From Theristus sp. LFF4_11 (taxonomy: Eukaryota; Nematoda; Chromadorea; Monhysterida; Xyalidae), in NCBI GenBank assembly GCA_030248135.1, contig JASANC010001304.1, positions 1 to 64,000 on the forward strand: a stretch of DNA of 64,000 nt, in the 5' to 3' direction. The notes under the pieces were generated by a model. The model was given only the letters and a program-made list of their open reading frames with translations. It was not told the DNA's origin and searched no databases. Each line of letters begins with the position of its first letter. The first letter of the stretch is position 1. Positions 36,501 to 47,650 of the stretch are shown here, piece after piece. Made by a program: the position numbers and the translations under genes.

Positions 36501-39500
36501 CGGCCGCACCCTGCTGCGCCGACCGTCGACGGTACTGCATGATGCCGGACGCCGGCGAACCGCACTGCGGCTGGTCGGTGAGCACGCCGGCGGCCGCCGT
36601 GACCGTCGCCGGACTGACGTAGTGACCGCCGGAAGAAGAGGTCGTCACCGGTGTGCTGGCGGTCGGCGCTTGCACCCAGATCGGCCCGCTCGGCTGCGAA
36701 TACGTCAGCGCTAGCGACGGTTTCGCGCCGGACGCGTTGTTGTTACTGTTGACCGACGGCGGCTGCGTCAACGTTGACGCCAGTTGTTTCGGTACTATCT
36801 TTGCCAAGACTGTCTCTGCGACCGGTATCGCCGACACGATCGCCTTCTTTTGGAGTTGTTGCTGCTGCGGTTGACTTTTGGTGTCGTTGAACTCTGCAGC
36901 AGCCTTCTGCACGAAATCATCGGCCGTCATTATCATCAACGAGTCCCACGACTGCCACGAGAAGTACAGATTCGGGTCGGAGACCGACCGTCGCAACGGG
37001 ACGATACGCCCACGGCGACGCGACTGACGGGCGCGAACAGCTAGTGCGGCCGCGACTGCCGGTTGACGCATGCGCTTCTTGCGAGGAGACACGACGAATT
37101 GGCGGAGTGGCTTCGACGGCGAATGGCCGGACGGAGGTATAGCGGTGCTTTTCAACGGCGACGTCGCATTCAGTGTGCTCGTCGACGAGGTGTTGCTCGT
37201 TGAGACCGCACTTGTTGGCGGTTCAAGTCGGCCGGCTGCGTCCGTTGCTTGCACTGTGGTTGTGACCGCACTAGGGACCGCAGTTGCTATTGTTTGAGTA
37301 TCGGGCGCACTGACGGCGACCGCGTCCACTCGGACATCGATCACCAATTTACCAGGCACAATATCACATTGCGGTTCATCGACCGTATTCACAGCGTCCA
37401 ACTGAGCGGTTTCGTCGTTGTTGTGCTCAATCTTTGACGACGATTGACTAGATTGTTGCGCTTGAGCATTTTCGGACAGTTCAACGTTCGTTGTGTCCAC
37501 GGTGTGATTCGTCTTGTTCGCATTGAAATCAATGTTATCAGTATTATTATTTTCAACGTTTATATCACATTGGCAGGGTAGTTCGCTGTCGTCCACATCG
37601 CCGCCGCTGGGCGACGACGGCACGACGGCCACCAGGTCGTTCAGCTCTTCGGCGACGGCAACGGGCGGCGCCACCTCGAGCGAGCGGCCGACGAAACCGA
37701 CCGGTGATTTGAGCGGTTTCGCGCGATGATACGATTCACTACTGTTGGCGGCGACGTTGTTCACTGTGCCGTCAAGTGTCGTCGTCGTCTCCGGCGAGAC
37801 GCCATTCATGACGCAATTGACGCCACGAGAGCGACTCTTCTTGGCGGCGGTGGCGTCAGTGACTGGTCGGCGGTGACTCTGTGCGGCGGCCGTGTTGTTG
37901 ATCGCGGTCGTGTTACGACGTCGCGGGTCGTCAGTGTTACCGTTGTTGTTGTTCTGGTGATGGTGACGATGCAACGGCGGTTCGTGCCAGTCAACGATCG
38001 ACTTCGTGTAGACGGCGCGTTGCGGCAGACGGAACGAGTAATAGTGAACGGCGGCGGGCGCCCGCGCCTCGCCGATCGTCGTTGTCGTCGCTGGTGTCGC
38101 CAATGACGCCGACGACGGCGGCGTATGATAGGAGTTGCGGCGATCCGGCGGAGGGCGGCGCTTGAACACGGGCGACAACACGACCGAACTGCTGCTGGTC
38201 GTCGTCGCCGTCGTACTGTCACGATGCTGCTGCTGCTGCTGGTGCGACGCGAACGCGCGTGACGTTGCCGAATCTGCACGGAACGACGACGATGAGGCCG
38301 GCAGCTGTCGCGTGGAGCGGTCGTTGTCGTTGGTTGTGTCGTCCCGCGGTGCGTATGCGATCAGTGACCCGGCTGATGCGGTCGCGGAATTAAACTGAGG
38401 TGGAGGTGTACCTAGAAATCGAGTTGAACCAATCAAAAGAGGAGATTCTCGAAGTCTCTAGCTCACCGCTGTCGGATCGAAAGAAAAAGCGGTCCGACGT
38501 CGTTGCACATCGAGGTAGACTTGTGTCGCCCCGCCACACTCGCCCAGTAGGCTTCCAAGAGACGGAACGAGATTTTTTTTCGAAAATCAAGGTTAGCCTC
38601 GGTTTTTTTCCCAAAAAAATAAAACAAACGTAACCACCGACCTGGCCCATACGGCTTCGCAGAGTGTGTGGTGAACGGCACAAAGCCGGACGAGAATAGC
38701 GTCGACGTTGGAATGTTGGCTGACAACGAAACGACGACAACGACGACGCACGACGATCGATTGCAAACGGCGCTCCAGAATACGAAATTGAATCAATCGT
38801 TGCGACTCCGGTCGGCGGGTTATTTGATTTTTGTTGTTGTTAAATTTATCAAACCAGGCACTCCAGCGGAGTCAATCGAAAATGCATCGAATTCAAAAAA
38901 AGCGCTGTCGACGTTCTGACCGGTTCTGATGACGCCACAATATCAGCGGCGTCTTGTTGAACGATGAAACAATAAAACAATCAGCGGTCGGCTTGTTTCG
39001 GAAATCGGAAGGACGATATACGGAATAATGCGTTCCACTGAGCGCAAGCAGGAGAGAATAAAAAACACGTTCTGTCTGTCGTCAACTGAAGTGTTCGCTG
39101 AATATCCCAGCAGACGGAGACCATGTTTTGGTGGTATAGTGGCAGGCAGCGGTATTAGTCAGTCCGCCGATGGGGACGGACAAAATAACAACACCACTGC
39201 TAAAACAAAACGGGCCTTTCGTTGAAATTCGCGCACACACCACGCAACGCGCACGCACGTCAAGGTGGCCGCACAGTGGAAGTTTTATGGACTCACAGGC
39301 CCAGGAGGAAGGCTGGAGGGGGGGGGGGCACAAAACTTATCCCGTGTGTGTAACGGAAGAAAACAGCAGCTATAACATCTATAGTGGCTGGCGGGTTCCG
39401 AAATGCTGAATTTTACTGCGGTGTAATATGAGCGCAAAATAATAATACCAATCAGTGTACGATTGTGTGCGTTATGTGCGTGATGTACCAGCTGGCGACT

Positions 39501-42500
39501 CGTCTCAGTGCTTCTTCGTTGCTTCAGCTTCTCAGTGCAGCGGATATAATAACGTTCGTGCAACTGGCTATGTGTATTACACTGTGGCACACACACACAC
39601 AAACACACAGTGTTGTGCGTTGCTCACACAATTGCAAAACGCGTTTGCGTTGCTGTTGTCGGAATTGGTGATGGTTGATGATGATGATCGAAACAATGAC
39701 CATTACCCAGCGAACCGATCCTCGCGACTTTTTGCGAGAAACTTCATATGTTCACTCGAGAAGAGTCAACTGCACGTTTGCTACTGCATTGTTGCGCGTT
39801 CCGTGCCGTGTGTGTGTGCTGACGCTGTCCGCAAAGCGTGGAGTAATCGACCGGTAGTCGATCAGTTGACAATGAAACTTGAAAACGTTCCGTGATCCAT
39901 ATTCTTTGCGAGAGCGAACCCAACAACAAAAACAACACAACAGCGTGACTCAATAGCGCTGCAGTTCATTGAATCTGCTCTTTGTCTCTGTGTGTGTGTG
40001 TGTGTGCGTTTGTGTAACACTGGGCGTCTGTTGAAATCGGTGCAAAGTTGTTGTTGTTGCATTTTTATGCATTTACGGCATTTTTCTGCGTGCCTTTATG
40101 GCGCATTATTACGAGAGAGACCCCGTGAAAGAGCCAGTGCTGCTGCGCAAAACGACCACGGCGCTTTAAGAAGACGCAAAATGTCACGCGGTTCGGCTCG
40201 CGCATTCTCGGCTTCGGCTCTTCTATCAAACGATCGGCAGGAACCACCCGGGCAGCGAGGCCTCGCCGGAGCAGAACTACTGGAGGGAACAGACAGCTGT
40301 TGTTGTTTTGTTGCTGTTTATGACGTGGTGACACACGTGACGCAACAACACATTACTGTGGTAGTAGTTGTTGTTGTGTTACAACAACACACTGACACAC
40401 ACACACACACAACAAAAAACTTTCACAACAGCTGTGAGGATTTTGATGACAAGAGACAGGAACGACAGAAACCGATCAACCCTTCTGAAGTATAACAACA
40501 ACAACATCAAGATCAAGAGAAACACTAACAAAGACACCACTAGAACAAGAACAAGCAGCCGACGAGACTGGCGGCGAAAGTTGAAAATCGTTTTTTCTCT
40601 CCTTGTGCATCCCACCAACCAACCACTGAGTGTCTCGTTAGAACGTGAAGTAAACCCTCACCAAACGTCGCTGGTGAGGTGACTAAATATTTTAAAGCTG
40701 CACAACATTTGTGTTGTTGTATCTTGTGTAATGTGCGCGTGTTGTGTGCGACTTTGCAATACAGTCAAAATCTGCGTTTCCAGCTTTCTTAAAGCTACTC
40801 AGCTGCACACAAACGTCAGAACAACAAAAAATCACTGTGCTTATTCTTTCCACTACAGCACACTTCTGGAAAAATATCTGCGCAATACTTTTTTCAAACA
40901 CTGAACGAAAAAAAGCGGTTCGGCAAACCGGTCCAAAGAGAAACATTATCACTCACTGCAGAAGGGAACACGCGTCTCATAGTGGAACATTTTGAACGTC
41001 GTTGTTCCCGTTGAGCAGAAGTGAAAAATCGACGAATTTAAAACCAACTCCCTCAAATCAAACGCTGACATTTTTTACAGATTTGCTTTTTTTGTTTTGT
41101 GACGGGGAAATCTGCGGAAAGAATTAGCCGCTTATTTCACAGCTCAGCGAAACTAATTTGCAGGGTAGTAGGATTTGTGAGAGGAAAAGAAACCTGTACT
41201 AAAGAATTATTAAGACAGGTACCGATCACCAGGAGTAACAGTTGGGATAACGTTTTATTGCCGGAAAGTGGTTAAAGTTTAGAAATGGCCTTGTTGAAGA
41301 ACGCCATTATTAGTTGACCGGGTTCGCTTGGTAGTTATAAAACAAAATCTACCAAGCTTTGCAACAAAACGGTTTGGACAAAAAAGCTGCGCAGAAAAAC
41401 AGAAGAGAGACAATTTCCAAGTAAATGAAAACAAAGTCACACCGGACAAAAATCAGAATGTTCGCGCAACATTTTTGCTTCTCATGTGCAACTGAGAAGT
41501 GGTTGCGTTGCTGGTGGTCCAAAAAAACCAAATTTTTCTAAAAAAATTAAAAAAAGATCCAACTCAAATTAAAAAAAAATCACTAACAATAAAAAGACAA
41601 AAACCGCACCAACCTTGCCGCCGGCAGCGCGCCGCGTTCGACCGGCGGCGCCATTATAGTCGAGATCATTGTTGTTTTTCTCGTTCCTTTGCGGTTGTCG
41701 CTGCTGTTGTTGTCGTTTCTTGCGTTTGCGTGTCGGCCGATAGTCGCTGGACTCCGTGGACGTGGTCGTGCGCGTCGGCGGCACGTAGCTGCTGCTGCTG
41801 TCCTCGGCCGTGCGACCCGATGAACCGCTGGCGCCGCTGCGACCGCTGTCCGTCGAACGTCTGAAACGATGGAGGCTGGGCTTATACCTGACGTATGCGC
41901 ATACGGCACGTCACGTCACTTTTATGTCCCATGTTATTGCTATACTACCATTCATACACAGACCTATGTATGAACGGCACGTCACGACACGCCAGGTCTC
42001 GTGTCATTGCATAGTACCGTCAAAAATCGGGCCGTCTCAGGCGTTAAAAACAGCAGCTTATCCCGTCTTTTTGAAACTTTTGCTCCACAGCGGACGGGTC
42101 AAATGTCCAGTTTCTTTCTTGTGTCTGACATACCACCCGTGTGGATTATGAATTGAGGGGCTGTTGTCAATTATAGCATCAATTGCTTTGCTCAGTCACT
42201 TTACGGTTTGCCACGCGAACTCTTGCGCACTGACAAAACGCCAATGGTGCTTCGCTGCTCGCCAAAAAAAACTGGCGTTTAACGTCATTTACACGGATTT
42301 GTGTGATCGTGGAGGTGGACCAACATATTGTTGGACAATTACAGGTCGTTTTTTATATGCAACATTCTATACAGCTCCCGCTTTGTCAATTTCTTTCACG
42401 GTTAGCCTGCAGGACATGCTGTTATTTTTTGAGCATTTGTTTCTCATGTCTCAGATTTTTTTAACCAGTTTGGAGTGTAGTTCCAATCCAACTAGCTAAC

Positions 42501-45500
42501 TAATCAATCTCTCTGTAAAAACGATATTTTCGTGCCACCACCAACCTTCGATGTCGATGTCGATTATGCTTCCGTCTACCACTACCACCACCACCACGTT
42601 TCCTGCCCCTCGTTGTCTGCTTCGATCTATTGCGTGACTTTGTCGATTTCTGACGTTGCTGCTTTCGTTTGCGGCCGCTCTCTGCGGCGTCCGCACGTCG
42701 ACGCGAGCTGCTTTTGGCAGTCGTGCTCGACAGAATCACAACCGATGACGATTGTCTGCGATCGCGGTGCGCTGCACAGGAAAATGGGCGAGTTTTGGTC
42801 ACGCGTAAATTGTTTTTTTTCGCAAGGTGTATATAATTTACAAATACAGTTGAACTAAAATTTATACGGAATCAGTGTCGTCGTTGGTGATCACGTGATG
42901 CATGCTTGTTGTGCAGAAATTTCTGTGGGGGTGGAATTTTGTTTGCACAGAGAGCATGCATCACGTGATTTGTAGACCAATCAGTCAGCTGATTCTCTAA
43001 AATTTAGAGTTCGGCTGTAGACTGTATGGGCAAATTGTCAAACTCATGCAATTTCTGCAGCTGTCAAAAAATTGAATTGGGTACGCTGGAGCACAATTCG
43101 TAACCAACAAGTTGGACTGACAAGGCTTGTCAATCATCTATCAATTAAAACACCTTTGCTGCCAGAAGTTTTAGTAAAACGTAAAAACACCTTTGCTGTC
43201 TCGAGTTTCAAAACGTCGTTACAGTGCGTCTCAAAACTAAACAAAATCAAATTCGTCCCCTGAGCTGTGCAACTTCACAGTGCAAATTATTTTTTTCGGA
43301 AAACCGATTGTGTAATAGGTCTGCTTTTCTGTCGTATTTTTTGATTCATCGGGATACAGAACACGCGGAACCAGCGTGGGAGCCGAGTATTTGCATTGCT
43401 GTTTGATTGTTGTTGTTTTGAGCTGCATGGCGGTCATATGGTTGCTTTCTCTGCGAGCTCCGCGAAAATAAGTACGCGTTTAGCGCCGCTGTGGTAGGGA
43501 TGGAGCCGGATCCGGTCCGGATTCCGGCGCCTAAAATTGGATGCGGATCCGGTCCGAATTCCGGCAAATTTGCCAGATCCATCCCTAGCTGTGAGGCAAA
43601 TGCCAGGGGGTGTAGTACACCTGCCGGGATACTAAGGGGTTCAGCTCACGGTTGCAACGGAGACGCGCGATAACAATCTCGCCGACTAGCAGTCTCGGTC
43701 TGACTGACGCCAAAAGTGACTGGAACCAACAACAGCGCCAACAAGCGTTCAATCTGCACGCTGGATTGTGTTGTCGTTTGTTGCCCACTTTTTATCCTTA
43801 CTCATAGGGATGGAGCCGGTTCCGGTCCGGATTCCGGATTCCGGCGCCTAAAATTGGATCCGGATCCGGTCCGGATTCCGGCGCAATTTTGCCGGATCCG
43901 GCCGGAATGGACGAAACCCGCGAATTAACCAGTTGATTCCTCCGTTTCAGAGCTGTTCAATGGTTTCACAAATTTGTTTCGGTGCTTTGTTGGTTTTGTT
44001 GTTGTGCATTTGACATGTGATCAGTGAGCGTTTCTTTAGTTTAGTGTTCTGTTCAATGGTAAATGGTTCACTGCTTTTGTCTTGAGTGGTAAACTTATGT
44101 GCAGCATCGTCCACTTTAAAAAACGTGGCTGCCAGCTTTTGGCCGACGTTGTTGATGAACAATAGCAGGTTTTTTTTTGAAATCAGCCATCTTCGTTGGT
44201 CATATTAAGTTAGCTGTCAAACAGTTGCTTTTTTGTGAGCCCCAGAACACCAGCGATTTTAACGACGTGTGTTACCGTGGGTGTGCGGAGGTGCCGTGAT
44301 CCCCTAAAACCCGATAACCCCCCCCTCAAACGACAAATCCACGAGACGACGAATCCATTTCAATGGTGTTGCCCGCCGTTTGCGCACTGAAGCATCGAGA
44401 CATCGCTCAGCTCAGCGCATCGAACAAGTCGATGCGAGTGGCATTGGTACGACGAAAAAAACGCTGCTGACCAGCATCGACACACGCTTCCGTGCGCTTT
44501 TCCACAACGAATCCAACATCATGGCCACGTACGTTGATCCGCGATTCAAGAATACTGCAGTCGTCTTCGAAAATGAAGGCGCGATTCGTTGAGAACTACT
44601 TCACATTGCAAAGATCTTGAAACGACCGGAGACGCCCACAAACTGCGACGATACATCCGAGATCGCGAACAACGACGATGACGAAAGTGAACGCGAGCCC
44701 GATCCAAAAAAGAAATCGACTGGCCTCTACGGAGGCATCGAGTTTCACGCTGCGCGACCGCGCAACCCGTCAGGCGAATCCAGTCTTGAAGACGAACTGC
44801 GCGGCGAAATGAATATGTACGAGTCGGATGATTTTATCGACGAACCGGACAAAAGTAATCTAATGCTAGACTTTTGGCGGCTGAACTCGTCTAAATACCC
44901 CAAACTATCGACAATCGCGCGCAGATACCTGGCACCGCTACTAACAAGCGTGGCAAGCGAACGAATGTTCTCTGAAGCCAGGCAGGTGTTTGTGTACAGC
45001 CGATCTCGTCTGTCAACTCAAAACGCCGAAAAGGTCATGTTTCTGAATGGTGTTGCCAGCACTTGATTATCCCTATGCGATGTGAATTTTGTCAATTGTT
45101 GTTGTTGTAATTTTTGTCTTGCTGACTTTGTTTCTGTGTCTGTGCTGTTTTATGCTGAAAATGTGATGAAGAAGCGACGAAATGTGCGTAGATGTTATTT
45201 AGACATAAAAAGGCCATTCCGGTCCGGATTCCGGCAATTTTTGCCGGCCGGAATGGGCTTTTGCCGGATCCGGCCCGGATTCCGGCAAATTTGCCGGATC
45301 CATCCCTACTTACTCAACGCCCTTGGGGAAAGGCAGTGTCGCAATTTTTTATTGTCCACCACATGGGCTGCGACGTTGGAAGCAGTTTTTGCTGCTACAG
45401 AAGTGGGCGTTGGGCAAGCAGCGCTGGTATGCATGGGCGCGATGTCATTAAGTTCCTCGCCACCGGAACGGCAATCTTGTGAATCAAGAAAGCCGACGTT

Positions 45501-47137
45501 TATGCTGTCGTTTATGCTGGATTGTGTTCGATCACCCAATCGCAGCCTGATCTGTCACGGATCGTCTCACGTCTAATAACCCCTACACTGCGACTGACCG
45601 CCTCTTCTGTCGGTCGACGAGCGGCCGACGCGGCTGCTGGTGGCATGTCCGTTTCTGATTGTCGAACTGCTGATCATGTCACGGCCGTACGAGTAGGACG
45701 AGTCCTCGTAGCGCGACACACGCTGCGGACATCTGCAGAAACAAAGGACGCTGGGCGGTGATTGTGCGAACGTGTTGTTTCTGGTGAATGGTGTATTGAT
45801 CCCAGAAACGACATTAGGACGTGGTATGCTTTTTATAGGCTTCTGTGCAGTCAGTTTCTACACCATATACAATTAGCTAATTGGTTGCATGCATTCCTGT
45901 GGGGAGGCGGACTTAGGACTGCACAACGGAAGCAATGCAATCAATTTATTGCAGGTGGTGATGTTGAAATAGAGCATTGCTACACTCGAACTGAATCAAA
46001 TCAAGCAATCAGTGTGTCAAATTCAAGACAGCCAGAATGGGAATTGCAACACAATACTGACCTCAGCCAAACAAATATCGACACAAGTAATCCACGGGCA
46101 AATTTCTTTTCTTCCATTCCAAATAACACCCGAAATACCACCAAAGGAAAGACAGTGTTATTTTCGAAATTCTCACAATATGGATTGTGAAAAAACTGCT
46201 TCTCTCCGCAGTTTTCTGCCGACGACACAAAATCTGGTAAACTTCGTTTCTCACCTGCGTGCAGGCGGGTAACTAGGCAAAACAGGAGCGTCGATAAGAA
46301 AACCAATCGCATTTGTAAACAGAACGCTCACGGTTCACACAAGAACGCAGCTGAAAAACGAGCAGTTTACCGGTGCGCGGTTGCACCGCTGCGGCGCTTG
46401 CACGAAGCATCCAAATGCGAATCCGACCTTCTCAAATTGTAGTGGCCGGATCGATTGGATGTCGAGAGCGTCGTGTCGTGGCGCTGCCGACTGGTGCTGC
46501 TCGTCAGCGGACCATTGTTGTACGAGTGCTGCGTGGCACGGTGATCGTGGTAGTGATGGCAAGGCGCCAGCGCTGTGCGACTGTTCTCGTCATCGCTCGA
46601 GGCGTGGCGACTGCAATATGTTGTTTTGCGTTTTTTTAAGATACAGGAAATTGCGGAATGCAATATTGATTGATTTTTGATTTCAATCAGTGTCTGTGAG
46701 TCGTATGGCAAACACTGAAACCAGACCACAAATTCGATCGCGACATATGAAGCGAGTGAATGAAGAAAAAGACTCGTCTCACAAAACTTCGAACGATCTC
46801 ACAGGACCCGCCCACAGAGTCACAGACTATTCGCTGATTGGCTATCTCCCCCGACGGATTGGTTTGTTCCTAGCGTTAGCGGCTCCGATGCAATGATTCA
46901 GCGAGCCAGTAAAGTGAACATTGATTGAGGTTGCAACCAGACGAGACAAGACATTTTACACGCACGGCACACACTGTATTCTCTTCACTCACGAAACGAC
47001 GCAAAGCGAAAAGCTGAAGAAAAACCCAAAAGTATAACAAAAAACCACTACCGTTTGTACTTTGTTTTGCCGTCTGATTTCGCGCTGTATGGCGAGACAC
47101 TTCTTGAATCGGCACGTCTTCGTTTTCGTGACGCCAT
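29255..47137 (-). CDS. LAMMER-family (CLK/Doa) dual-specificity protein kinase
   Basis: Nuclear kinase family that phosphorylates SR splicing factors. Exons, 5' to 3' on the minus strand: 47137-47052, 46610-46371, 45732-45599, 42771-42546, 41860-41614, 38394-about 36067 (or 36046), 33553-33409, 32574-32370, 32039-31949, 31362-31192, 30692-30563, 30355-30193, 29821-29734, 29401-29255. Phases agree at every join, giving about 1466 residues. The N-terminal exons are basic and Ser/Arg-rich ([29 protein letters not shown]), as in CLKs. The kinase domain has [27 protein letters not shown] and the diagnostic [12 protein letters not shown]. The protein is about three times the length of vertebrate CLKs because of exon 6. 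A hAT element and MITEs lie in intron 3. Only the junction of exon 6 to the kinase exons is uncertain. Confidence 0.9.
36046..38394 (-). CDS. Large low-complexity exon of the LAMMER kinase
   Basis: One uninterrupted frame of about 776 codons is rich in Thr, Ala, Ser, Val and Asn, with His/Gln runs and no folded domain I recognise. Islands that look less random are [37 protein letters not shown] and [18 protein letters not shown]. The frame opens at a phase-0 acceptor (CCTCAG before 38394), matching the phase-0 end of the exon at 41614. It can leave at a phase-0 donor (GTTGGT after 36067 or 36046), matching the phase-0 kinase exon at 33553. This is why I assign it to the kinase; a separate gene with its own start upstream (ATG near 38726 or 38436) cannot be excluded. 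Confidence 0.6.
42847..43017. mobile_element. Palindromic TA-flanked MITE, copy 4
   Basis: This member of the 6540-6722 family has TA on both sides. The left end is CAGTTGAACTAAAATTTATA and the right end is AAATTTAGAGTTCGGCTG. The inner arms share GGTGATCACGTGATGCATGC and its inverse. It lies in intron 3 of the kinase gene, just 5' (in gene sense) of exon 4. Confidence 0.75.
43495..43587. mobile_element. 93-bp hAT-type MITE
   Basis: It is bounded by TAGGGATGGAGCCGGATCCGG and the inverse form GCCAGATCCATCCCTA. These are the same ends as the larger hAT element at 43805-45308. Flanks are GCTGTGG on the left and GCTGTGA on the right, six of seven matching, consistent with an aged 8-bp target duplication. 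The interior consists of CCGGATCC-type palindromic units only. Confidence 0.7.
43805..45308 (+). mobile_element. hAT transposon with perfect 8-bp target duplication
   Basis: The left end is TAGGGATGGAGCCGGTTCCG and the right end is the inverse of TAGGGATGGATCCGGC. Both sides carry the identical 8-bp duplication CTTACTCA (43797-43804 and 45309-45316), the hAT signature. The 1504-bp element is inserted in intron 3 of the kinase gene. Subterminal CCGGATTCCGG repeats occur at both ends. Only the C-terminal transposase part remains, so it is an internally deleted, non-autonomous copy. Confidence 0.93.
44380..45064 (+). pseudogene. hAT transposase remnant (C-terminal dimerisation region)
   Basis: Two frames are interrupted by a stop at about 44590. 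The first (44380-44592) contains [11 protein letters not shown], a typical hAT motif. The second (44617-45064) contains [19 protein letters not shown] and [13 protein letters not shown], the hAT C-terminal dimerisation domain, then [17 protein letters not shown]. The BED zinc finger and the catalytic Asp positions upstream are missing, so the product cannot transpose on its own. Confidence 0.88.
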
Positions 47138-47650
47138 GCTGCTGAGGCCGACGACGAGTCGGAGCAAGCTCAGTGCCAGCGCCTTGGATCGAAACGACGT
47201 CGCCAAATAAAAATTATGAAAATATGATCAAGCAAGATCACTTAACGGCGCTCGCTCGTTCGCACGCAGCCGTTCCCGTTCGTTGGAACTTGTTGTCCGG
47301 TCACTGTTGTCGTTTGTGTTGCCACCGTTTTGTTCTTGTTCTTGTTCTTGTTCAACCGTTGGTTGAATCAGTTTATGAATTTGAATTCTGAATCAATCCG
47401 AATTTAAATAAACATTCAGATGTTTTAACATTCAGATGTTTTTTACTAAGTTACCCTTACCCTAACCAACCCTCGTACCTTGGCTGCATCGTTCGTTAAG
47501 CCTTTAAAAATCGAACTTTTTAAAATCTTTTTTATTCTTTTTTAAATCGGGATTTTTCATCATTTTTTAGCTAATTAAAAAACTAATTTTTGCCATCGAA
47601 ATTGTACTTTCATCTGAAAATGCTTTTATTCAATTTAAAAAAATGTTAAA
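47138..47650. other. Kinase upstream region
   Basis: It contains the presumed 5' UTR and promoter of the minus-strand kinase gene. A duplicated ATTCAGATGTTTT occurs near 47416 and 47431. The short CCCTTACCCTAACC run near 47451 is too short to be telomeric. The right edge is a run of C (47655-47664) where the retroelement sequence begins. Confidence 0.4.

Larger units (their letters stand above)
41614..47137 (-). other. N-terminal SR-like exons of the LAMMER kinase
   Basis: Five exons (47137-47052, 46610-46371, 45732-45599, 42771-42546, 41860-41614) join in phases 2, 2, 1, 2, 0. The start ATG at 47137-47135 begins [13 protein letters not shown]. The encoded region is rich in Arg, Ser and His ([41 protein letters not shown]), the usual composition of CLK N-termini, which act in nuclear-speckle targeting and substrate binding. 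The phase agreement across five small exons with CLK-like composition is the main support. Confidence 0.8.

Noticed and set aside
36327..38398. Several plus-strand frames of 60-126 codons opposite the large low-complexity exon
   Set aside because: Repetitive codon runs on the minus strand keep other frames open by chance; the products are low-complexity with no conserved motif.
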